This document shows positions 7,701 through 12,626 of a stretch of 12,626 nt of DNA, one piece after another. The notes beneath the pieces were generated by a model, which made no database searches, had not been told where the DNA came from, and saw only the letters and a program-made list of their open reading frames with translations. Position 1 is the first letter of the stretch. Every line of letters begins with the position of its first letter. A program made the position numbers and the translations under genes. Origin of the DNA: Deltaproteobacteria bacterium (GTDB lineage: Bacteria; Desulfobacterota; DSM-4660; Desulfatiglandales; Desulfatiglandaceae). The stretch is taken from assembly GCA_018644785.1 (NCBI GenBank), contig JABGPV010000153.1, positions 1-12,626 on the forward strand, read 5' to 3'.

Positions 7701-7787
7701 GCATAACCCAACGTTTGACTTGACGTCTGAAAGACCTGCGGTTCATGCTGGGGCCGGTGAGAGGCGAAAGTCAGCTTAACGTTATGT
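7701..7787 (+). repeat. attC-like integron recombination site 1
   Basis: The outer boxes are GCATAAC (7701-7707, R'' position) and GTTATGT (7781-7787, R' position), complementary at 6 of 7 bases. The inner boxes TGACTT (7716-7721) and AAGTCA (7768-7773) are perfectly complementary. The spacers between outer and inner boxes are 8 and 7 bases, giving the symmetric two-step stem expected of attC. The total of 87 bp is within the known range of about 57-141. The core departs from GTTRRRY at one position (T for R). A cassette would begin at TTATGT (7782). Confidence 0.5.
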
Positions 7788-7798
7788 CTGTAATAATA

Positions 7799-7809
7799 GG
7801 GGTCAGACC
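7799..7809. repeat. GGGGTCAGACC palindromic motif
   Basis: GGTC-A-GACC is a perfect 4-bp palindrome preceded by TAATAATAGG, 12 bp inside the proposed cassette. Very similar motifs recur next to REP-type transposons in many Desulfobacterota genomes (from memory, not checked here), so it may be a dispersed repeat rather than an operator. Confidence 0.3.
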
Positions 7810-7863
7810 ATGTTTATCCACGATCCTTACGTCGTTAGTATCTCAAAGGGGGAAAATATATGA
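7810..7863 (+). CDS. Possible 17-codon leader ORF overlapping the next start
   Basis: An ATG at 7810 opens a 17-codon frame (MFIHDPYVVSISKGENI). Its TGA (7861-7863) overlaps the ATG of the PLP-enzyme gene (7860-7862) in the classic ATGA arrangement, which would allow translational coupling. No ribosome binding site precedes it, and the composition proves nothing, so it may be chance. Confidence 0.2.
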   Translation: MFIHDPYVVSISKGENI

Positions 7864-8867
7864 CTTATAAAAACATACCAAGACAATCCCTGGGTTTTTT
7901 CCCAACGCCGGTGGTCGAGCTTACCAAGTTAACCGAGGCGCTTGACGGCCCAAGAATATTGATGAAGCGAGATGACAATACTGGCCTTGCCTTTGGGGGA
8001 AACAAAACCAGGAAGCTGGAATTCATTCTTGGGGATGCTCTTGCACATGGTGCGGATACTATTATTTCTGCGGGTGCGGCCCAATCAAACCATTGCCGGC
8101 AAACCGCTGCGGCGGCTGCCAGCCTACAACTTGAATGCCATCTTATTCTCGGTGGGAAAGAACCGGATGTTATTAGTGGTAATCTTTTACTCGATCGAAT
8201 ATTTGGTGCCCATATTCATTGGGGGGGTAAAAATCGTAAAGGAGAAGATATTCCTCAAATTGTTGAAGAACTTAAAAAATCAGGGAAAAAGCCTTATATT
8301 GTGCCATATGGTGGTTCAAATGAGCTCGGCGCATTAGCATTTGTAGAGGCGTTAAAAGAGCTGGATCTACAACTTCAAAATTTAAATGAATCACTCACGC
8401 ATATTGTTTTCGCATCAAGCTCCGGAGGGACACAAGCTGGCTTGATGCTCGGTAAAAAATGTCTCAATGCGGCATTTCAAATAGTAGGAATAAATATTGA
8501 TAAAGATGAAACAGGAAAGATTCCTTTTGATCAATTCATACTGTCTCTTGCTAATGATACTGCAGAATTCATTGGTAGTCATTATAGATTTTCAGAGGAA
8601 GATTTGATTCTTGATTCTAGTTACGTTGGAGAAGGTTACGGCGTGGTTGGCCCCCTGGAGAATGAAGCAATTTCACTTACTGCACAAACCGAAGGCATAT
8701 TGTTAGATCCCGTATATACAGGAAGAGCCATGGGTGGGTTATTCGATCTGATTCGTTCCGGGAAAATTGCGAAAAAAGATAGCGTCTTATTTTGGCATAC
8801 AGGCGGTACTCCTGCTTTGTTTGCCTACTCGGACCAGCAGTCTGAAAACAAGGCTGCATCTGGTTGA
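7860..8867 (+). CDS. D-cysteine desulfhydrase / ACC deaminase family PLP enzyme
   Basis: This 335-residue, cytoplasmic, fold-type II PLP enzyme is the usual length for the family. The N-terminus (PTPVVELTKLTEALDGPRILMKRDD) runs into GLAFGGNKTRKLEF, which carries the Schiff-base lysine, and then SAGAAQSNHCRQTAAAAA, the substrate-binding serine/asparagine loop. A glycine-rich phosphate-binding loop follows (FASSSGGTQAGLMLG), with a C-terminal DPVYTGRAMGGL and FWHTGGTPALF. This pattern is shared by D-cysteine desulfhydrase (D-cysteine to pyruvate, sulfide and ammonia), ACC deaminase and L-cysteate sulfo-lyase. Desulfhydrase is the best guess, but I cannot separate them by eye. AAAGGGGGA lies 7 bp before the ATG. 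The gene is AT-rich and sits between two attC-like sites, 72 bp after the first and 18 bp before the second, as a cassette gene would. Confidence 0.85.
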   Translation: MTYKNIPRQSLGFFPTPVVELTKLTEALDGPRILMKRDDNTGLAFGGNKTRKLEFILGDALAHGADTIISAGAAQSNHCRQTAAAAASLQLECHLILGGKEPDVISGNLLLDRIFGAHIHWGGKNRKGEDIPQIVEELKKSGKKPYIVPYGGSNELGALAFVEALKELDLQLQNLNESLTHIVFASSSGGTQAGLMLGKKCLNAAFQIVGINIDKDETGKIPFDQFILSLANDTAEFIGSHYRFSEEDLILDSSYVGEGYGVVGPLENEAISLTAQTEGILLDPVYTGRAMGGLFDLIRSGKIAKKDSVLFWHTGGTPALFAYSDQQSENKAASG

Positions 8868-8885
8868 ATCCCCTCTGCTGTTGAC

Positions 8886-8993
8886 GCTTAACTCTAATTT
8901 TTTGGAAACAGCAAGAGTCAACGGCAGATCACTGCCGACCCAGTCCACACAAGCCAACAGAAAAAGTCGCGCGGGTGATTAACGACGTTATGT
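8886..8993 (+). repeat. attC-like integron recombination site 2
   Basis: The site opens with GCTTAAC (8886-8892), which fits R'' (RYYYAAC), and closes with GTTATGT (8987-8993), identical to the core that ends site 1. It is 108 bp long, starts 18 bp after a stop codon and ends 18 bp before the next gene's ATG, the normal cassette layout. The inner boxes are weaker (TAAT at 8895-8898 with ATTA at 8978-8981, unequal spacers). A strong hairpin CGGCAG-ATCA-CTGCCG sits at 8922-8937. CTGCTGTTGAC (8875-8885) can also pair with GTCAACGGCAG (8917-8927). Confidence 0.42.
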
Positions 8994-9011
8994 TCCAAAG
9001 GAGATAAAATC

Positions 9012-9440
9012 ATGAAAACATTTTTGTGCGGAATATGTTTAACATTATTGCTAACAAGTACCATTTGGGCTCAAGATGCAGATGTTGTCAAAGTTGATGT
9101 GTTAGCCAAAACGAGTTCAAGCTGGGATGGTGCAACTCTGCCGGACTACCCAAAAGGCAGGCCGGAAATAACGATTCTAAGGATCAAAATTCCTCCAAAG
9201 TTTACATTGCCGCTACATATCCATCCGGTGATAAATGCGGGTGTATTGTTAAAAGGAGAGCTCACTGTAGTGACAGAGGACAAAAAGACGCTACATCTAA
9301 AAGCTGGCGATTCCATCGTCGAAGTTGTTAATACGTGGCACTATGGAAAAAATGAGGGTAATGAACCTGCAGAGATTATAGTATTCTATGCTGGTATAAA
9401 GGAGAAACCGATTACCATTAAGGAAACCATTAAAAAATAG
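9012..9440 (+). CDS. Secreted single-domain cupin protein
   Basis: The product is a small 142-residue protein with a Sec signal peptide: MK, a hydrophobic run to about residue 17, then STIWA with probable cleavage after Ala20. It should act in the periplasm. The mature part is one cupin barrel: motif 1 is PLHIHPVINAGVLLKGEL with His69 and His71, and motif 2 is VEVVNTWHYGKNEGNEPAE with His110. The glutamate usually found four or five residues after HxH is absent, so the metal site may be three-histidine or different. Function is unknown; family members are annotated only as cupin-domain proteins. The AAAGGAGA site at 8996-9003 is a strong ribosome binding site, and the ATG lies 18 bp after the attC-like core. 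Confidence 0.8.
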   Translation: MKTFLCGICLTLLLTSTIWAQDADVVKVDVLAKTSSSWDGATLPDYPKGRPEITILRIKIPPKFTLPLHIHPVINAGVLLKGELTVVTEDKKTLHLKAGDSIVEVVNTWHYGKNEGNEPAEIIVFYAGIKEKPITIKETIKK

Positions 9441-9521
9441 CGTTCAACGCGTCGTTTCAGTGAGAATCAGAAGTATTTCGAAGCGTTTATCACCGCTCTG
9501 CTTCGTGCGTGATTTGCGAAG

Positions 9522-10259
9522 ATGGTTATAGAAAAGTCCAATATATACCATAACATATTGAGAGATGAACAAATGTTAATCTTGGAAGAATTAAAGAATC
9601 TGGCAGAAGAAGATTATAAAGCATTTAATAACAAAATAATCCCAACAAAGCAGACGACGCTAGGTGTCCGTTTGCCGATTTTAAGAAAAATTGCCAAAAG
9701 GATAGCAAAAGAAAAAGCAATTGAGTTTGTCCAACTAGACAAACAAAACATATATGAAATGATTATGCTTGAAGGATTCGTTCTTTCCCATATGGAAAAA
9801 TCATTTAAAGAGTTGTTACCGTTCACCGAAACATTTTTATTGAAGGTGGATAACTGGGCGCAGGTTGATTCAACTATTTGCGATTTTAAGAAAATAACAA
9901 AAGAAAAAGAAGATGTCTTAGTTATTGTCAAAAAATGGCTGAAATCAGATAAAGAATTCTTTGTCCGCGCAGGCCTTGTCATATTGCTTGCACACTTTGT
10001 GGAAAAAGAAAATGTGCAAATGATTTTTGAAATGTCACAAAGTGTTGTTCATACCGGATACTACGTACATATGGGGAATGCTTGGCTTATTTCTTGCTGC
10101 ATGGCAAAATTCCCCGAAGAAACACTTGTCTTTTTCAGAAACAATACTTTAGACAATAAAACACATAATAAGGCAATCCAAAAATCCCGCGAAAGTTACC
10201 GCGTGTTAAATGAGCACAAAGTCATGATTAATGAATTAAAAAGAAAGTCGAGCGGATAA
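9522..10259 (+). CDS. AlkD-like DNA alkylation repair protein (HEAT repeats)
   Basis: This is an all-helical HEAT-repeat DNA glycosylase-like protein of the AlkD family, which removes positively charged alkylated bases. EELKNLAEEDYKAFNNKIIP and LGVRLPILRKIAKRI form the typical N-terminal repeats. Residues at the AlkD functional positions are visible: Trp112 and Asp116 in DNWAQVDS, Arg149 in EFFVRAGLV and Trp188 in GNAWLIS, so it is probably active. There are 245 residues from the ATG at 9522. An ATG at 9573 gives a 228-residue protein starting nearer the family's usual N-terminus; neither has a strong ribosome binding site, so the start is uncertain. The gene is AT-rich and lysine-rich, unlike the flanking aroA region, which suggests horizontal origin. 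The 81 bp between the cupin and this gene hold short repeats but no clear attC. Confidence 0.85.
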   Translation: MVIEKSNIYHNILRDEQMLILEELKNLAEEDYKAFNNKIIPTKQTTLGVRLPILRKIAKRIAKEKAIEFVQLDKQNIYEMIMLEGFVLSHMEKSFKELLPFTETFLLKVDNWAQVDSTICDFKKITKEKEDVLVIVKKWLKSDKEFFVRAGLVILLAHFVEKENVQMIFEMSQSVVHTGYYVHMGNAWLISCCMAKFPEETLVFFRNNTLDNKTHNKAIQKSRESYRVLNEHKVMINELKRKSSG

Positions 10260-10283
10260 AAATCAGGGGCGTCCTCCTTGCAA

Positions 10284-10298
10284 TTTGATGTGATCAAA
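10284..10298. terminator. Weak hairpin between convergent genes
   Basis: TTTGAT-GTG-ATCAAA lies in the 49-bp gap between the converging AlkD-like and iron-sulfur genes. The stem is short and AT-rich with no T-run on either strand, so a shared terminator is only a possibility. Confidence 0.2.
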
Positions 10299-10308
10299 CG
10301 AGAGACGT

Positions 10309-11409
10309 TCACGCATTCTTATGGCGCAGCAGTTTATCGTTTAGATCGGCTTTGGCCTTTGCCCGGGCCTTGAGGCGCAAGGCATGTGCCTCCATTGTGT
10401 TTTTGGGAACTTCCGGTTGGGCCCCGTGGGATTTGCGCTCTAACACCAGTGCACCGCTGGGGCAGGTTGAAACGCACAGACCGCATCCGATGCAACGTTC
10501 CGCGTTTAGAACCGCATGATCTTCCGCCATGCTCAGAGCCTCCATCTGGCATCGTTCCAAACAGGTCTCACACCCAATGCAGGTTTCAATGTCTATGCGC
10601 GCCACGAACGCTGCTGATGCCATTGCTGCGGGAGAAGGGTGCCTTTTGAGATGCATGAGGATCTGGCAACAGTCCCCGCAACAACAGCAGATATTAACAA
10701 TTTCCTGAGCGTTGCTTGGCTGAAGCACCAGACCCTCCTCATCCGCCTTCTGCAGGATTTCAAGGGTCTCTTCCATGGTAATCACCCTTCCAAGACCGTT
10801 GCGTTCGTAATAATCGGCCCCCCAGCCAAAGATGAGACACGCGTCCATGAGTTTGTCACACCCGCCACCCTTGAGCGCATGTTCCTTGCGGCAGATACAG
10901 GGGGCTACCAGAAACTTCTTTTGTTTCCTGACCATTTCTTCGGCCTTTTCGTACGGGAGGACCTCTATGCCGGCATCGATACTTTTCCCCACCGGGATGG
11001 TTCGAAGTTGCGGCACATGATCAAAGGCCTCTTTCCCCAGAATGGGCGTATATTCCTCCATATCCCTGACGAATTCCTCATCAAGATCGTTCACATGATA
11101 TTCCCAGATACCCACAACAAACTGCGATGCCATATAAGCTGGGGGTCTGTTTCCCGTCTCAATACTGAAAATTAAACCCTTTTTCGTCATTTCCTCCAGC
11201 AGGGGTGCCATTTCCCGCTCGGTGATGCCGGCCCGCTTCGCAATGACCATGGCCGGTTCCAGTTTCGGTCTCAGATGTACGGCCAGGCTTGCCTCCTCCG
11301 GGTTGAACAGTCGTTTAAGGATACGGATCTCAACGCCGCTACGGGTAGCAGGAAAACCCGCCGGCAAACTGTCCAAATGTTCTCTTAATGCACGGTAAAC
11401 GTCATTCAT
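10309..11409 (-). CDS. Winged-helix, cysteine-rich double [4Fe-4S] ferredoxin-type protein
   Basis: The 366-residue protein has no signal peptide or membrane segment. The N-terminal 100 residues look like a winged helix (PAMVIAKRAGITEREMAPLL, then EEMTKKGLIF). The middle is cysteine-rich: Cys171 and 173 (APCICRKEH), Cys184, Cys191, then a striking ICCCCGDCC (Cys241-244, 247, 248). The C-terminus carries two complete bacterial ferredoxin motifs CxxCxxCxxxC at 277-287 and 306-316, each binding a [4Fe-4S] cluster, followed by a basic tail. The architecture recurs in anaerobic Deltaproteobacteria, but I know no proven function; electron transfer or redox-responsive regulation are both possible. 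AAGGAGA (minus strand, 11423-11417) lies 7 bp before the ATG. It follows aroA on the same strand after 159 bp and appears to have its own promoter. Confidence 0.85.
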   Translation of the reverse strand: MNDVYRALREHLDSLPAGFPATRSGVEIRILKRLFNPEEASLAVHLRPKLEPAMVIAKRAGITEREMAPLLEEMTKKGLIFSIETGNRPPAYMASQFVVGIWEYHVNDLDEEFVRDMEEYTPILGKEAFDHVPQLRTIPVGKSIDAGIEVLPYEKAEEMVRKQKKFLVAPCICRKEHALKGGGCDKLMDACLIFGWGADYYERNGLGRVITMEETLEILQKADEEGLVLQPSNAQEIVNICCCCGDCCQILMHLKRHPSPAAMASAAFVARIDIETCIGCETCLERCQMEALSMAEDHAVLNAERCIGCGLCVSTCPSGALVLERKSHGAQPEVPKNTMEAHALRLKARAKAKADLNDKLLRHKNA

Positions 11410-11427
11410 ATCTTATTCTCCTTATCG

Positions 11428-11443
11428 GGTGTGGTTACACACC
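11428..11443. promoter_or_regulatory. Palindromic operator or leader hairpin
   Basis: GGTGTG-GTTA-CACACC is a perfect 6-bp inverted repeat 18 bp before the iron-sulfur gene's ATG. It touches the end of the proposed -10 element, a position where a repressor would block transcription. As RNA it would form a GC-rich hairpin just before the ribosome binding site. Confidence 0.4.
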
Positions 11444-11470
11444 TATAGCAGAAAACAAGCGTCAAGACAA
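11442..11470 (-). promoter_or_regulatory. Putative sigma-70-type promoter of the iron-sulfur gene
   Basis: On the minus strand TTGTCT (11470-11465) is followed after 17 bp by TATAGG (11447-11442), preceded by TGC to make an extended -10. Spacing is ideal and the match moderate. The gene starts about 33 bp downstream. Confidence 0.35.
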
Positions 11471-11550
11471 AAAAATGCACACTCCGCCGGAAAAATCATG
11501 ATATCTTTTTCTTGTGATAACCGTATTTTGCGTTTGTGGTCTGTGGGTAT

Positions 11551-11562
11551 AGGGACATCCCT
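11551..11562. repeat. AGGGACATCCCT palindrome just after aroA
   Basis: A perfect 5-bp inverted repeat around CA lies 7 bp past the aroA stop, with T-rich sequence on the plus-strand side. The two-base loop is too small for a normal terminator, and the T-rich side faces the wrong way for aroA. Confidence 0.25.
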
Positions 11563-11568
11563 TTTATT

Positions 11569-12626
11569 TTATTTCCATAAATCCCAGAACTGAGGGAAAG
11601 ACTTGTTGACGCAGGCGGGATTTTGGATGCGGATTCCCGGGACCTTTAACCCCACCACTGCCAGGCTCATGGCCAGGCGATGATCATCGTGGGGGTCTAC
11701 CTGAGCGCCGCAAAGCCTTTCGCCGCCATGGACCACCAGAGAATCCTCGAATTCTTCCACCCGTGCCCCCAGCTTGCGCCATTCCACAGTCACCGCATTC
11801 AGTCTGTCGCTTTCCTTAAAACGAAGATGACCCACGTTCCGGATGGTGGTCTTCCCCTCGGCGAACAGGGCCACCGCCGCCAGGGTGGGCACCATGTCGG
11901 GCATGGCTCCCATGTCCACATCGACCCCCGTGAGCGGCCCGCCCGAAACCGACACCCGATCCGAGTCCCTGTTAACGACACATCCCATGGCCTCAAGGAC
12001 CTCCAGCAACCGGATATCACCCTGCCTGCCTTGGGGATGGATGTTTTGGGTGGTCACCGTTCTTCCGGTGATCGCCGCACCGGCCCAGAAATAAGAAGCG
12101 GACGACACATCCCCCTGAACCGTGTAGTCTCTCGGTTGGTATTGTTGTCCGGCGGAAACGCTGAAACTAGCATACCCCTGCCGTTTTATCCGGACACCGA
12201 ACGCCGCCATCACATCGATGGTCACATCCACATAGGGTTTTGACACCAGATCCCCTTTTACCGTAATGTCCACATCTTTCCGGGCGTACGGGCCTGATAA
12301 GAGCAGGGCCGACAGAAACTGACTGCTGGCATCCCCCGGCAGAGCCACGGCGCCGCCCAAAATGCCGTCGGAAACGATGCGGATGGGGGGACGACCATTG
12401 TTGTTTACATAAAGAACTTCCGCGCCCAGTTTAAAGAGCGCATCCACCAGAGGCCCCATGGGCCGCTCCCGCATACGGGGTGTGCCCGTCATGAGAAATC
12501 GCCCTTTCACGAGAGCCAGCACAGGCAACAGCAGTCTGAAAGAAGTCCCTGAATTGCCTAAGTAAAGCGCTTTTTCAAAAGGCTGATTCAAGGCATTTTC
12601 ACCGATCCCCTCCATGACCAGATGAT
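11569..12626 (-). CDS. aroA: 3-phosphoshikimate 1-carboxyvinyltransferase (EPSP synthase), partial
   Basis: The enzyme joins phosphoenolpyruvate to shikimate-3-phosphate in the sixth step of the chorismate (aromatic amino acid) pathway. The reading frame is open to the window edge, so the true start lies outside. About 351 codons are present, and roughly 80 N-terminal residues are missing compared with the usual 430. Visible blocks from the N-terminal side: LGNSGTSFRLLLP, TGTPRMRERPMGPLVDAL, GDASSQFLSALL, SKPYVDVTIDVMAAFGV, GDVSSASYFWAGAAITG, MPDMVPTLAAVALFAEG (with the catalytic Asp), LRFKESDRLNAV (catalytic Glu), DDHRLAMSLAVVGL and the C-terminal NKSFPQFWDLW. All expected active-site blocks are present, so it should be functional. 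The first visible ATG (12615) is internal. The iron-sulfur gene follows 159 bp downstream. Confidence 0.95.
   Translation of the reverse strand, partial: HLVMEGIGENALNQPFEKALYLGNSGTSFRLLLPVLALVKGRFLMTGTPRMRERPMGPLVDALFKLGAEVLYVNNNGRPPIRIVSDGILGGAVALPGDASSQFLSALLLSGPYARKDVDITVKGDLVSKPYVDVTIDVMAAFGVRIKRQGYASFSVSAGQQYQPRDYTVQGDVSSASYFWAGAAITGRTVTTQNIHPQGRQGDIRLLEVLEAMGCVVNRDSDRVSVSGGPLTGVDVDMGAMPDMVPTLAAVALFAEGKTTIRNVGHLRFKESDRLNAVTVEWRKLGARVEEFEDSLVVHGGERLCGAQVDPHDDHRLAMSLAVVGLKVPGIRIQNPACVNKSFPQFWDLWK

Noticed and set aside
7564..7746. Sixty-codon minus-strand frame in the gap after the cyclase gene
   Set aside because: Basic and cysteine-containing, but with no recognisable motif and overlapping attC-like site 1; most likely chance.
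9441..9531. Possible third attC between the cupin and AlkD-like genes (GTTCAAC at 9442, GTTATAG at 9525)
   Set aside because: The left box fits RYYYAAC, but the right box does not end in a pyrimidine, the two are poorly complementary, no inner boxes pair, and the right box lies inside the candidate start of the next gene.
10639..11175. Plus-strand 178-codon frame
   Set aside because: Antisense to the iron-sulfur gene, whose cysteine motifs are unambiguous.
11680..12243. Plus-strand 187-codon frame
   Set aside because: Antisense to aroA, which shows all expected conserved blocks.
1..12626. CRISPR array, tRNA, rRNA or complete insertion sequence
   Set aside because: No regularly spaced direct repeats, cloverleaf or rRNA-like sequence was seen, and no intact transposase is encoded.

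Overview
The window looks like a chromosomal segment of an anaerobic, Gram-negative bacterium, most likely Desulfobacterota (a former deltaproteobacterial sulfate reducer or relative). This rests on gene style: an oxygen-sensitive [4Fe-4S] L-serine dehydratase, a cysteine-rich double-[4Fe-4S] protein, and a very long zinc-ribbon/cyclase/AAA-ATPase/TPR regulator of a type common in that group. It is an inference, not a marker-gene identification.

Left block (1-2932, + strand, GC-rich): the frameshifted tail of a GNAT acetyltransferase, then a complete single-chain L-serine ammonia-lyase (sdaA type) and, 81 bp downstream, an HAAAP-family amino-acid permease. The last two probably form an amino-acid uptake and deamination operon yielding pyruvate and ammonia.

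Middle block (2945-7700): a truncated tyrosine recombinase resembling an integron integrase (- strand), a short stretch rich in inverted repeats, a compact type II toxin-antitoxin pair (brnT-brnA, - strand), and a divergent 1,124-residue signalling ATPase with an N-terminal double zinc ribbon, a class III nucleotide cyclase domain, a P-loop ATPase and a long TPR-like tail.

Accessory block (7701-10259, + strand, AT-rich): three small genes, for a D-cysteine desulfhydrase/ACC deaminase-like PLP enzyme, a secreted cupin and an AlkD-like HEAT-repeat DNA glycosylase. The PLP-enzyme gene lies between two sequences that resemble integron attC recombination sites (7701-7787 and 8886-8993), both ending in the core GTTATGT. 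With the integrase remnant on the opposite strand to the left, the layout reads as a possible decayed integron, or a cassette cluster whose integrase is dead. This is the main candidate for something unusual here.

Right block (10309-12626, - strand, GC-rich): a winged-helix plus ferredoxin-type iron-sulfur protein of unknown role with a plausible promoter and operator, preceded by the 3' part of aroA (EPSP synthase), which runs off the right edge.
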